NCBI GenBank assembly: GCA_934670175.1
Contig: CAKUOX010000049.1
Coordinates: 1-17,913, forward strand
Direction of reading: 5' to 3'
DNA length: 17,913 nt
Source: an uncultured Clostridia bacterium
GTDB taxonomy: Bacteria; Bacillota; Clostridia; Christensenellales; Aristaeellaceae
Positions 1 through 7,979 of this stretch are shown here, one piece after another. A model generated the notes under the pieces. The model was not told the origin of the DNA, made no database searches, and saw nothing but the letters and a program-made list of their open reading frames with translations. How positions within the stretch are numbered: position 1 is the stretch's first letter; each line of letters opens with the position of its first letter. Position numbers and translations under genes: made by a program.

Positions 1-225
1 CTAGAGGATCATCTGGATGCGAAATCCCGCCTGCAGGAGCTGCTGCAGCACAAGGGACGGATGCCGGTGTATGAATTCATCGCCATGGAGGGGCCGCCGC
101 ACGCGCCCGTATTTTTCTATCGGGTCAAGGATGGCGAGACCGCGCTCGGCTCCGGCCAGGGCGGCAGCAAACAGAATGCGCAGCAGGCCGCCGCGCGGGA
201 TGCACTCAAGAGAATGGGAGCGTAA
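1..225 (+). CDS. rnc: Ribonuclease III, C-terminal fragment (dsRNA-binding domain)
   Basis: Reading frame 1 is open from the window edge to a TAA at 223-225 and encodes 74 residues, so the gene is cut at its 5' end. The fragment is a double-stranded RNA-binding domain: a helix with KSRLQELLQ, the strand region YEFIAMEGPPHAPVF, and a C-terminal helix starting GSGQGGSKQNAQQAAA, which supplies the conserved lysine-rich RNA contact. RNase III cleaves double-stranded RNA in rRNA and mRNA processing. The catalytic domain lies outside the window. The rnc-smc-ftsY order is common in Bacillota and supports the call. The smc start codon follows the stop after 6 nt, so the two genes are probably co-transcribed. 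Confidence 0.93.
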   Translation, partial: LEDHLDAKSRLQELLQHKGRMPVYEFIAMEGPPHAPVFFYRVKDGETALGSGQGGSKQNAQQAAARDALKRMGA

Positions 226-231
226 GCGTAA

Positions 232-3200
232 TTGAGACTGAAGAAACTGATCATACACGGCTTTAAGTCCTTTGCAGATCACGTTGAGATCGTGTTCGAG
301 GACGGCATTACCGGCGTGGTGGGCCCTAACGGCTGCGGCAAGAGCAACATTGCGGACGCCATGAAGTGGGTGCTGGGCGAGCAGAGTGCCAAATCGCTGC
401 GCGGCGCGAAGATGGAGGACGTGATCTTCGGCGGCACTGAAAAGCGCAAGCGCCTGTCCTTTTGCGAGGTAACGCTGATCTTTGACAACGCGGATCATTC
501 GCTGCCCATTGATTTTACCGAGGTCGCGGTCACGCGGCGCGTCTATCGCAGCGGCGAGGGCGAATACAAGATCAACGGCGCGGCCTGCCGCCTGCGCGAT
601 ATTGTGGATTTGTTCCGCGATACCGGCATCGGCAGAGACGGCTATTCCATGATCGGGCAGGGGCGAATCGACGAGATACTCTCCGCCAAGTCCGAGGATC
701 GCCGCCAGGTATTCGAGGAAGCCGCGGGCATCGTGAAGTACAAGGCGCGCAAGAACGACGCCCAGCGCCGCATGGACAATACCACCCAGAACCTCACGCG
801 CGTGGAGGACATCCTGGCCGAGCTCGAGGAGCGCGTAGAGCCGCTGAAAAAGCAGAGCGAGGAGGCGCGCGAATATCTTTCGCTGCGCGACGAGCTGAAA
901 ACGCTGGACATCAACGTATTCCTGATGCGCACGGAGCGCTACGAGGCGCGCATACGCGAGCTGCGCGAATCCGTAGAATCGCTCGGTGAAGCGATCCTGC
1001 AGGCCAACCGCGAAATGGAGGCTGCGGGCGCGGAGCGCGAGGCATGTCAGGAAACGCTGAACGGTCTGGAGCTGCGCGCCGCCGAAAAGCGCGAACAGGT
1101 GCAGGCACTGATCCGCGAGGTGGAGGCGCAGGAGGGCGCGGTGCGCGTGATGCGCGAACGCATTGCCGCCGGTGAAAAGGAACGCGCGCGCCTTATGCAG
1201 CAGCGCGAGGCTGCGGGCAGGGGGCGCGAGGGCGTAGCCGAGCGCATTGAGGCGCTGCAGGCGGGCATTGCCCGAGACGACGCGCGGCTGCAGGCCGATA
1301 CGCAGGCGCTTGCCGTGCAGGAGCAGGCGCTCGAAGCGGCGGAGATGGCGCTTGCTGAGCTCGAGGCGCGCTCTGAGCAGATGAAGCAGCAGATCATTCA
1401 GGCGATGAATCGCCTGGGCGACGTGCGCTCTCAGCGGGCGCGGCTCGGCGCGATGAAGACCGCGCTGGAAAACCAGCTTCAGAGCATGGCGGGTGACCGC
1501 GAGCGCGAGCAGGCAGGCGTGGATTCGTTAAACGAGCAGGTGCGCGATGCGACGGCGCATTTGCAGGCCGAGGAGGCGCGGCGTGACGAATTGAAGGCGC
1601 AGTCCGCGGATCACAATTTGCGCGTGCAGGCGTTGAACGACAGGCTGCAGGCGCTTTCCGCGCAGGTGACGGAATGCCAGAACAGGCGCCAGAGCGCAGA
1701 TTCGCGCATGAAGCTGCTGCGCGAGATGCAGCGCGATTACGAGGGCTACAATAATTCAGTCAAGCAGGTGCTGCTCCAGGCGCGGCGGGATCCAAATTCC
1801 GGCGTACACGGCGTGGTAGCCGATTTGTTCCGCGTGCCGGAACGGCTGGAACGCGCCATTGACATGGTGCTCGGCGGCGCGCTGCAGAACATCATCGTCG
1901 AGCGCGACGAGGACGCCAAGCGCATGATCGAATACCTGCGCTCGAACCGCTTTGGACGGGCGACGTTTCTGCCCATTGGCTCGGTGCGCGGGCGCACGCT
2001 TACGCCGCAGGAGCGGCAGGTGCTCAAACTGCCCGGCTGCATCGGCGTGGCGTCGGAGTTGATCGAATATGACGCCAGGTATCAGGGCGTGGCCGACAAT
2101 TTGCTCGGCCGAACCGTGATTGCCGAGGATCTGAACAGTGGCATTGCCATTCAGCGGGCTTCGCGCTATCAGCTGCGGTTGGTGACGCTTCAGGGCGACG
2201 TGATGCACTCCGGCGGTTCGATGACTGGCGGCAGCGTGCAGTCGCGCATGACCAGCCTGCTTTCCCGCAGCCGCGAGATCGAGGAAACGGAAAAGAAACT
2301 GGCGGAGCTGAACGCCCAGCTGGATCAGCTGCGCGGCGTTTATACACAGCTGGATGGCGAACGCGCGGCGCTGAAAAAGGAGCGCGGCGAGCTGTTTGAC
2401 GCGCTGCACCAGCAGGAGGTGCTCTGCGGGCGTGCGGACGCCATGCTGAAGGCCGCGCAGGACGAGCAGGCAGCCAACAACGCGCGCGTGGCGCGCATGG
2501 AGGGCGAGCGCGCGCGCCTGAGCGAGCAGCTTGCGGACGTGGAAGGCACGCTGAGCGCGCTGGACGACCAGCAGCAGGATGCCGAGACGTCCACCGAGGA
2601 TCGTCAGGCCGAGGTCAGGGCGCTGCAGGACGAGATCTTTGCCAAACGCACGGCAAACGATAAGCAGCGCGCGGAGGTGACCGACGCGCGCGTGGCGCTG
2701 GCGGAGCTGCGCAGGGGGCTGGAAGCCGATCGCGCGGATCACGAGCGGCTTTCCCATCAGATCGAGGACAGCGAGCGCATTTTCGCCGAGTCGGAGCAGC
2801 AGCTCAAGCTCTGCGAAGCGGACATGGCCGATAATGCCCAGACGCTCGAGAATGATATTGCGGCGCTGGATACGGCGCATGAACGTCTGAACGCGGCGCG
2901 CGACGCCTTTAATGTGGACGATGCGGCGCGCACGGACGCGCAGAAGCGGCTGCAGCGCATCGGCGAGGAGATCGACGCCATTCGCACGCGCACCGACGAT
3001 TTCAGCGATAAGCATCATCGCTCGGAATTGCAGCTGGCGCGCGTGGAGGGCGAATACAAGCAGATACAGGATCGCATCTGGGAGGATTATGAGCTGACCT
3101 ACGCGGCTGCCGAGCCTTTCCGGCAGGCAGACTTCAAGCTCACCGAGGCTGAAAAGCGCATTTCTGCCATTCGCGCGCGGATTCGCGCCATGGGCACGGT

Positions 3201-3801
3201 AAACGTGGCCGCAGTGGACGAATATCGCAGGACTGTGGAGCGCGTGGACGAGATGAGCAGCCAGCGCGACGATCTTCTGAAGGCGCGCACGGATCTGGAG
3301 GGCATCATTGCCGATCTGGAAAAGCAGATGGACGAGCAGTTCCGCAGCCAGTTCGCGCTGATCAACCAGAATTTTGCCCAGACCTTTACCCGCCTGTTTG
3401 GCGGCGGCACGGCGGAGCTGCACCTGTCCGACCCGAAGGATGCGCTCAATTGCGGCATAGAGATCGTGGCGCAGCCACCGGGAAAGAAGCTGCAGATGCT
3501 CTCTCTGCTCTCGGGCGGCGAGCGCGCGCTGACAGCCATCGCGATCCTGTTCGCGATTCTCGACCTGAAGCCAACGCCCTTCTGCGTGCTGGACGAGATT
3601 GAGGCGGCGCTGGACGACGCGAATATCGACACCTATGCCGATTATCTGAAGGGCTATTCGAAGAATACGCAGTTCATCGTCATCACCCACCGAAAGGGCA
3701 CCATGGAGCGCTGCGATGCGCTCTACGGCGTGGTGATGCAGGAGAAGGGCGTTTCCAAGACCGTATCGGTGAAACTCAACGAAGCATTGCAAGGAGCGTG
3801 A
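232..3801 (+). CDS. smc: Chromosome segregation protein SMC
   Basis: Encodes 1189 residues, the usual full length for bacterial SMC. It is the ATPase arm of the SMC-ScpAB condensin that compacts and segregates chromosomes. The N-terminal head has Walker A GPNGCGKSN at residues 31-39. Long heptad-rich, Glu/Arg/Gln-rich coiled coils occupy about 170-510 and 690-1020. They flank a globular hinge at about 520-680, with conserved glycines around GGSMTGGS near 660. The C-terminal head has the ABC signature LSGGERA at about 1093-1099 and Walker B FCVLDEIEAALDD at about 1117-1129, with catalytic Glu1122. The start is TTG at 232, chosen because MRLKKLIIHGFKSFAD is the canonical SMC N-terminus and GGGAG lies about 11 nt upstream inside the end of rnc. 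The AAGGAG at 3791-3796, near its stop, serves ftsY. Confidence 0.97.
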   Translation: MRLKKLIIHGFKSFADHVEIVFEDGITGVVGPNGCGKSNIADAMKWVLGEQSAKSLRGAKMEDVIFGGTEKRKRLSFCEVTLIFDNADHSLPIDFTEVAVTRRVYRSGEGEYKINGAACRLRDIVDLFRDTGIGRDGYSMIGQGRIDEILSAKSEDRRQVFEEAAGIVKYKARKNDAQRRMDNTTQNLTRVEDILAELEERVEPLKKQSEEAREYLSLRDELKTLDINVFLMRTERYEARIRELRESVESLGEAILQANREMEAAGAEREACQETLNGLELRAAEKREQVQALIREVEAQEGAVRVMRERIAAGEKERARLMQQREAAGRGREGVAERIEALQAGIARDDARLQADTQALAVQEQALEAAEMALAELEARSEQMKQQIIQAMNRLGDVRSQRARLGAMKTALENQLQSMAGDREREQAGVDSLNEQVRDATAHLQAEEARRDELKAQSADHNLRVQALNDRLQALSAQVTECQNRRQSADSRMKLLREMQRDYEGYNNSVKQVLLQARRDPNSGVHGVVADLFRVPERLERAIDMVLGGALQNIIVERDEDAKRMIEYLRSNRFGRATFLPIGSVRGRTLTPQERQVLKLPGCIGVASELIEYDARYQGVADNLLGRTVIAEDLNSGIAIQRASRYQLRLVTLQGDVMHSGGSMTGGSVQSRMTSLLSRSREIEETEKKLAELNAQLDQLRGVYTQLDGERAALKKERGELFDALHQQEVLCGRADAMLKAAQDEQAANNARVARMEGERARLSEQLADVEGTLSALDDQQQDAETSTEDRQAEVRALQDEIFAKRTANDKQRAEVTDARVALAELRRGLEADRADHERLSHQIEDSERIFAESEQQLKLCEADMADNAQTLENDIAALDTAHERLNAARDAFNVDDAARTDAQKRLQRIGEEIDAIRTRTDDFSDKHHRSELQLARVEGEYKQIQDRIWEDYELTYAAAEPFRQADFKLTEAEKRISAIRARIRAMGTVNVAAVDEYRRTVERVDEMSSQRDDLLKARTDLEGIIADLEKQMDEQFRSQFALINQNFAQTFTRLFGGGTAELHLSDPKDALNCGIEIVAQPPGKKLQMLSLLSGGERALTAIAILFAILDLKPTPFCVLDEIEAALDDANIDTYADYLKGYSKNTQFIVITHRKGTMERCDALYGVVMQEKGVSKTVSVKLNEALQGA

Positions 3802-3808
3802 GCAACGG

Positions 3809-4705
3809 ATGGGACTGTTTGACAAGATCAAAAACGGCCTGCGCCGAACCCGCGAGGTCTTTTCTGGGCGCATGGACGAGCTGGTGGAAAATTATAAGGA
3901 GCTCGACGACGACTTTTATGAGGATCTGACCGATATCCTGATAATGGCGGACGTGGGCATGAACACCGCAGAGCTGGCCGTGTCGCGGCTGCGCGAGCGC
4001 TGCGAGCGCGAAAAGATCGGGAACCCCGAAAAGGCGCGCGAGGCGCTGAAGGAGATCCTGGTAGATATACTGCGCGCGGAGCCCATGCGTCTGGATAGCC
4101 CGATGGTGCTGCTGATCATCGGTGTGAACGGCGTGGGCAAGACCACCAGCATCGGCAAGCTCGCCTCGCGCCTGAAGGTGATGGGGCGGCGCGTGATCAT
4201 CTGCGCGGCGGATACCTTCCGTGCGGCAGCGGCGGATCAGCTGACCGTCTGGTCGGAGCGCGCGCAGGTGCCGATCATCAAGCAGAAGGAGGGTGCAGAT
4301 CCCGCAGCGGTAGTATACGACGGCATTCAGGCCGCGCGCAGCCGCCATGCGGACGTGCTGCTGGTGGATACGGCCGGACGCCTGCACAACAAGGCGCATT
4401 TGATGGAGGAGCTGAAGAAGATCAGCCGCGTGGTGGAGCGCGATTATCCGGAGGCAACGGTGAAGGCGCTGCTGGTGATCGACGCAACCACGGGCCAGAA
4501 CGGCCTTGCTCAGGCGAAGATGTTTGGCGAGGTGGCGAATCTGGACGGCATTATCCTGACCAAGCTGGACGGTACGGCCAAGGGCGGCATCGCCGTGGCC
4601 ATTCGAAACGAAATGGATCTGCCGGTGCGCTATATCGGCCTGGGCGAGCAGCTGGATGATATGCAGCCGTTCGACGCGCGGCAGTTCGTGGATGCGTTAT
4701 TCTGA
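3809..4705 (+). CDS. ftsY: Signal recognition particle receptor FtsY
   Basis: Encodes a 298-residue SRP GTPase that docks SRP-ribosome complexes at the membrane for co-translational insertion. The N domain (about 1-95) is followed by the G domain. The P-loop is GVNGVGKT at 105-112, the DTFRAAAADQL motif is at 135-145, DTAGR is at 187-191, and TKLDGTAKGG at 251-260 gives guanine specificity. The long acidic A domain of E. coli FtsY is absent, as is normal in Bacillota; the N-terminus instead begins with a short amphipathic stretch, GLFDKIKNGLRR, that may bind membrane. The ATG is 7 nt after the smc stop and uses AAGGAG at 3791-3796 inside smc. The neighbours ylxM and ffh, which often follow ftsY, are not present here. 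Confidence 0.97.
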   Translation: MGLFDKIKNGLRRTREVFSGRMDELVENYKELDDDFYEDLTDILIMADVGMNTAELAVSRLRERCEREKIGNPEKAREALKEILVDILRAEPMRLDSPMVLLIIGVNGVGKTTSIGKLASRLKVMGRRVIICAADTFRAAAADQLTVWSERAQVPIIKQKEGADPAAVVYDGIQAARSRHADVLLVDTAGRLHNKAHLMEELKKISRVVERDYPEATVKALLVIDATTGQNGLAQAKMFGEVANLDGIILTKLDGTAKGGIAVAIRNEMDLPVRYIGLGEQLDDMQPFDARQFVDALF

Positions 4706-4724
4706 GAATGGGAGGTTATTATAG

Positions 4725-5831
4725 TTGATTTACAATGAGATCAAGCATGTGATCAAGCACTTTGCCTTTGAGGGCAGCTTCCAGAAGGCGGAGGAGCTGC
4801 TCAGTGGTCACATCAACAATACCTATCACCTGTTTTACGCTCTGCCGGACGGCGGCACGCGCGAATATGTGCTTCAGCAGATTAACACCTACGCATTCAA
4901 AAAGCCGAATGAGCTGATGAGCAATGTGCGCCGCGTGACCGAGCACCTGTACCGCGTGTACAGCGCTGCGGGGCTGGATCCGGCGCGCTGCGTGCTGCAT
5001 CTGGTGGAAGTGGATACGGGCACCTATATGTTCCGCGATGACGAGGATCGCTACTGGCGCGCCTACGATTTCATTTCCGGCGCGGTGGCGTACGACCGGC
5101 CCGAAAGCCCGAGACACTTCATGGAGGCTGGGCGTGCATTCGGCTGCTTCCAGCGCATGCTCAGCGATTTTCCGGCGGAGGAGCTGTACGAGACCATTCC
5201 GGATTTTCACAACACGCGCAAGCGCTTCTATGATTTCGTGGCTTCCGTGGCTGCGGATCGCGCCGGCCGCGTGAAGGAAATTGAACGCGAGATCGATTTC
5301 TTCTTCGACCGCCGCAAGATGATGACGCAGATCATCGATCTGATCGAAGCGGGCAAGCTGCCGCTGCGCGTGACGCACAACGATACCAAGTTCAATAACG
5401 TCATGCTTGATCGCGAAACGGGCAAGGGACTGTGCGTGATCGATCTGGATACGGTTATGGCCGGTTCGCCGCTCTATGACTACGGCGACGCTATCCGCTT
5501 CGGCGCTTCGACCGCGGTGGAGGACGAGCCGGATCTCTCCAAGGTCGAAGTGGATATGGAGCTGTTCCGTGCCTTCACAAAGGGTTTCGTTTCCGAGGTG
5601 CGCAGCACGCTGACGCCGCTGGAGCTCGAGCTGCTGCCGGTGGGCGCGAAGATCATGACCTGTGAGATCGCCATGCGCTTCCTGATGGATTACATCGACG
5701 GTGACCTCTATTTCAAAGTGGCTTATCCGGAGCACAACCTGGTGCGTGCGCGCGCGCAGATGAAGCTGCTGGAAAGCATGGAGGAAAAGTACGACGAGCT
5801 CTGCGCGGCTACGCGCGAACTGGTAAAATAG
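4725..5831 (+). CDS. APH-fold small-molecule kinase, N-acetylhexosamine 1-kinase-like
   Basis: Encodes 368 residues of the aminoglycoside phosphotransferase/choline kinase superfamily. An N-terminal nucleotide-binding region has GHINNTY at 28-34 and LQQIN at 50-54. The catalytic loop is THNDTKFNNVMLD at 217-229, with probable catalytic Asp220 and Asn224 or Asn225. The metal-binding motif IDLDTVMAG at 239-247 is followed by DYGDAIRFG. The GHIN, LQ(R/Q)IN, H(C/N)DTK and DLDTVM pattern is what I associate with NahK, which phosphorylates GlcNAc/GalNAc at C1 in the lacto-N-biose/galacto-N-biose pathway, rather than with antibiotic-resistance enzymes. The substrate cannot be fixed from sequence, and no other sugar-pathway gene is nearby. 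The start is TTG at 4725, preceded by GGGAGG at 4710-4715 with 9-nt spacing. It lies 19 nt after ftsY and is probably the last gene of that transcript. Confidence 0.8.
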   Translation: MIYNEIKHVIKHFAFEGSFQKAEELLSGHINNTYHLFYALPDGGTREYVLQQINTYAFKKPNELMSNVRRVTEHLYRVYSAAGLDPARCVLHLVEVDTGTYMFRDDEDRYWRAYDFISGAVAYDRPESPRHFMEAGRAFGCFQRMLSDFPAEELYETIPDFHNTRKRFYDFVASVAADRAGRVKEIEREIDFFFDRRKMMTQIIDLIEAGKLPLRVTHNDTKFNNVMLDRETGKGLCVIDLDTVMAGSPLYDYGDAIRFGASTAVEDEPDLSKVEVDMELFRAFTKGFVSEVRSTLTPLELELLPVGAKIMTCEIAMRFLMDYIDGDLYFKVAYPEHNLVRARAQMKLLESMEEKYDELCAATRELVK

Positions 5832-5844
5832 AATACATAAGCAT

Positions 5845-5876
5845 TGAGGCGGTTTTTCTTCGGGAAAACCGTCTCA
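5845..5876 (+). terminator. Terminator-like hairpin after the kinase gene
   Basis: A 14-bp stem with two G-T/T-G wobbles closes on a TTCG tetraloop. The left arm begins TGAGGCGG and the right arm ends CCGTCTCA. It sits 13 nt after the kinase stop, where an intrinsic terminator is expected. No run of T follows the right arm (next bases GCTTGTC), so termination may be weak or factor-dependent, or the structure may simply protect the 3' end. The hairpin itself is directly visible; the terminator role is inferred. Confidence 0.55.
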
Positions 5877-6190
5877 GCTTGTCAAAAGCGGCCACGAGAC
5901 TGGTTAGAATATACACCTATGTGAAGAAACTAAAAAATTAACATTTCAAAAAATCTGATTAGTGAAAACTAATTTACACAAAACAATCGATTCCGAGCGT
6001 GAGCATATATTAATTACACTATAAATGGACTGATATATATACAAAATACAAACAAACAAATGAAACGGTAAATTATTCAACATTAACTTAATATAGACAT
6101 TATTATACTACACTCATAACTTAACTATTTATATGAAGCTTTTTCTGATACAATAGCTGTGGATAGAAAAAATAGGGTCATTTCAAATAT
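5877..6190. other. AT-rich non-coding island upstream of the redox operon
   Basis: About 310 bases with no convincing coding frame, very AT-rich in contrast to the GC-rich genes on both sides. It contains runs such as ATATATAT, A-rich stretches (ACAAACAAACAAA) and many stops in all frames. A small perfect inverted repeat with a GAAA loop (ATTAGT/ACTAAT, 5958-5973) is present, but it is short enough to arise by chance at this composition. The island most likely serves as the promoter and regulatory region of the operon starting at 6205. A small RNA or leader is possible, but nothing in the sequence establishes one. No tRNA, riboswitch or transposon end was recognised. Confidence 0.6.
6146..6154 (+). 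promoter_or_regulatory. Probable extended -10 promoter of the hdr-flx-frd operon
   Basis: TGATACAAT is an extended -10 element: TG, one base, then TACAAT at 6149-6154. It lies about 50 nt upstream of the start at 6205, which would give a 5' leader of roughly 45 nt. The hexamer at -35 spacing (TATTTA, 6126-6131) is poor, as is tolerated with an extended -10 and an AT-rich upstream region. A second, weaker candidate is TATACT at 6104-6109. The operon could also have regulators whose sites I cannot identify by eye. Confidence 0.5.
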
Positions 6191-6196
6191 AGGAGG
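6191..6196 (+). promoter_or_regulatory. Ribosome binding site deciding the dehydrogenase start
   Basis: AGGAGG is a perfect Shine-Dalgarno sequence. Two in-frame ATG codons follow, at 6199 (2 nt after it, too close) and 6205 (8 nt after it, ideal). This favours 6205 as the real start. Confidence 0.8.
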
Positions 6197-6204
6197 TTAT
6201 GAAT

Positions 6205-7161
6205 ATGGGCAATAAGGTTACGATTATCGGCGCCGGCAGCGTGGGTTCCACCATCGCATACACCATGGCGGTCGAGGGGCTGGCCTCTGAAATTGTCATG
6301 ATAGACGTTAATACCCGCAAGGCGCTGGGCGAGGCCATGGACATTCGTCAGGGCACGCCGTTCATGCAGCCCTGCAAGATCTACGCCGGCAGCTATGAGG
6401 ACGCTGCGGGCTCGGACATCGTGATCGTCACCTCCGGCATCGCGCGCAAGCCCGGTCAGACGCGCCTGGAGCTGTGCCAGATCAACGTAAATATTCTCAA
6501 ATCCATCACGCCGCAGATCGTGAAGAATGCGCCGGACGCGCTGTATGTGTTCGTGAGCAACCCTGTGGATGTGCTGACATACGCCTTCTGCAAGCTCTCC
6601 GGCATTCCGGAAAGCCGCATCATCGGCTCCGGTACGCTGCTGGATTCCGCGCGCCTGCGCTCCCGTATCGCCGAATGCCTGTCGCTCAATCAGAAGGACG
6701 TGCATGCGTTCGTGCTGGGCGAGCATGGCGACAGCTCGTTCGTACCGTGGAACTCCGTGCGCATTTCCTCGCTGGGCATCAACGAATATCGCGAGCATCT
6801 GAACTACCGCGAGGATTTCGCTGCGGAGCTGGATAAGGACGAGATCGAAAGCTATATTCGCACCTCTGGCGGCAAGATCATTTCCCGCAAGGGCGCCACG
6901 TTCTACGCGATCGCAGTTTCCGTGTGCGACATCGTGAAGACTCTGCTCAACGGCAGCGATTCCGTGCTCTGCGTATCCACGATGATGCACGGCGAATTCG
7001 GCATTGACGACGTGTGCCTGAGCATTCCGACCATCATCAACGGCAAGGGCATCAAGGGCACGCTGCTGCCCGATCTGACCGAGAGCGAGGTCGCGCAGCT
7101 GCGCCACAGCGCCGACGTGCTCAAGGACGTGATTCGCCAGATCGACTTTTCACAGGAATGA
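6205..7161 (+). CDS. NAD-dependent L-2-hydroxyacid dehydrogenase, LDH family with malate-type specificity residue
   Basis: Encodes 318 residues of the lactate/malate dehydrogenase superfamily, cytoplasmic. The NAD-binding motif is GAGSVG at 9-14, and Asp34 at the end of the second strand favours NAD over NADP. Catalytic residues are present: Arg87 (TRLEL), Asn119 (SNPVD), Asp147 and Arg150 (LLDSARLR), and His174 (GEHGDS). The scaffold resembles LDH (GEHGDS, KGATFYAI). However, at the specificity position equivalent to 102 (Gln in LDHs, Arg in malate dehydrogenases) this protein has Arg81, in IARKPGQTR. Replacing Gln102 with Arg is the classical change that turned Bacillus stearothermophilus LDH into a malate dehydrogenase. 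I infer oxaloacetate to malate, though automatic annotation may say lactate dehydrogenase. It is first in the operon, 23 nt before hdrB. Confidence 0.88.
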   Translation: MGNKVTIIGAGSVGSTIAYTMAVEGLASEIVMIDVNTRKALGEAMDIRQGTPFMQPCKIYAGSYEDAAGSDIVIVTSGIARKPGQTRLELCQINVNILKSITPQIVKNAPDALYVFVSNPVDVLTYAFCKLSGIPESRIIGSGTLLDSARLRSRIAECLSLNQKDVHAFVLGEHGDSSFVPWNSVRISSLGINEYREHLNYREDFAAELDKDEIESYIRTSGGKIISRKGATFYAIAVSVCDIVKTLLNGSDSVLCVSTMMHGEFGIDDVCLSIPTIINGKGIKGTLLPDLTESEVAQLRHSADVLKDVIRQIDFSQE

Positions 7162-7184
7162 TCCCATAAAAGGAGTTATGAGAT

Positions 7185-7979
7185 ATGACTTTCAGCTACT
7201 ATCCGGGGTGCACGCTGAGCACCAAGGCAAAAGCGCTCGACCGCTGCGGCCGCCTGTCGGCGCAGGCGCTGGGCGTGGAGCTTGAGGAGATCGAAAACTG
7301 GCAGTGCTGCGGTGCGGTGTATCCGCAGGCAGAGGATGAGATCGCTACGCGCCTGTCCGCCGTGCGCGCGCTGGATGCGGCGAAGCGGGCAAATCAGAAG
7401 CTGCTGACGCTGTGCTCCGCCTGTCACCACGTCATCAAGCGCGTCAACGAGGATATGCGCGGCAACGAGTATATCCGCACGCGCGCAAACAACTATCTGA
7501 AGCTGGCCGAGCCGTATGCGGGCGAGACGCAGGTGGTGCACTACCTGGAAATGCTTCGGGACGACGTAGGCTTTGAGCAGCTGAAAAAAGCGGTAAAGAA
7601 GCCGCTCAAGGGCGTGAAGATCGCCGCGTATTACGGCTGCCTGCTGCTGCGTCCGAGCGGCGTGATGGCATTCGACGATCCGGAAAACCCGAAAATCATC
7701 GAGGATTTCATTCGCGCGATCGGCGCCGAGCCGGTGATCTATTCCCAGCGCAACGAATGCTGCGGCGCTTATATGGCGATGGAAAACGCGGACTACGCGC
7801 GCAGCCGCGTGAACGCGGTGCTGACGTCTGCGGCAAACGCGGGCGCGGAAGCGGTGGTTACCGCCTGTCCGCTGTGCATGTACAACCTGCAGCACAACGT
7901 GGGCGATGCGAAGCTGCCCGTGAAGTACTTTACCGAGCTGCTGTACGAGGCGCTCGGGCTGGATGAGGAGGAAAAGTAA
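7185..7979 (+). CDS. hdrB: Heterodisulfide reductase subunit B-like protein (two CCG domains)
   Basis: Encodes 264 residues. Both cysteine-rich CCG domains are complete: Cys9, Cys41-Cys42, Cys77 and Cys80 (CX31CCX34CXXC), then Cys152, Cys192-Cys193, Cys228 and Cys231 (CX39CCX34CXXC). In methanogen HdrB these cysteines bind two non-cubane [4Fe-4S] clusters that reduce the CoM-S-S-CoB disulfide. In bacteria, HdrB-like proteins pass electrons to other acceptors, and CCG proteins also act as SdhE in some succinate dehydrogenases and as the C-terminal part of methanogen TfrB. Here it may link HdrC to the fumarate reductase subunits encoded downstream. No transmembrane segment is seen. AGGAG at 7171-7175 supports the ATG. 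The stop overlaps the hdrC start by one base (TAATG). Confidence 0.92.
   Translation: MTFSYYPGCTLSTKAKALDRCGRLSAQALGVELEEIENWQCCGAVYPQAEDEIATRLSAVRALDAAKRANQKLLTLCSACHHVIKRVNEDMRGNEYIRTRANNYLKLAEPYAGETQVVHYLEMLRDDVGFEQLKKAVKKPLKGVKIAAYYGCLLLRPSGVMAFDDPENPKIIEDFIRAIGAEPVIYSQRNECCGAYMAMENADYARSRVNAVLTSAANAGAEAVVTACPLCMYNLQHNVGDAKLPVKYFTELLYEALGLDEEEK

Noticed and set aside
1756..3873. A long minus-strand open frame opposite smc.
   Set aside because: Antisense shadow of the SMC coiled coil; low-complexity translation with no domain and no suitable ribosome binding context.
4725..5831. Aminoglycoside resistance enzyme.
   Set aside because: The fold is shared, but the GHIN, LQQIN, HNDTK and DLDTVM motifs point to the N-acetylhexosamine kinase branch, and nothing suggests a mobile resistance context.
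5958..5973. Inverted repeat ATTAGT-GAAA-ACTAAT as an operator or hairpin.
   Set aside because: Six-base arms in AT-rich sequence occur readily by chance and match no operator I recognise; noted only as part of the intergenic description.
6084..6124. Two copies of TAACTTAA 33 bases apart upstream of the operon promoter, looking like a helically phased activator site.
   Set aside because: In about 300 bases of very AT-rich DNA, repeated 8-mers are expected by chance; no further conserved context was seen.
6199..6204. Upstream ATG at 6199 as start of the dehydrogenase.
   Set aside because: Only 2 nt separate it from AGGAGG; the in-frame ATG at 6205 has ideal 8-nt spacing and matches the family N-terminus.
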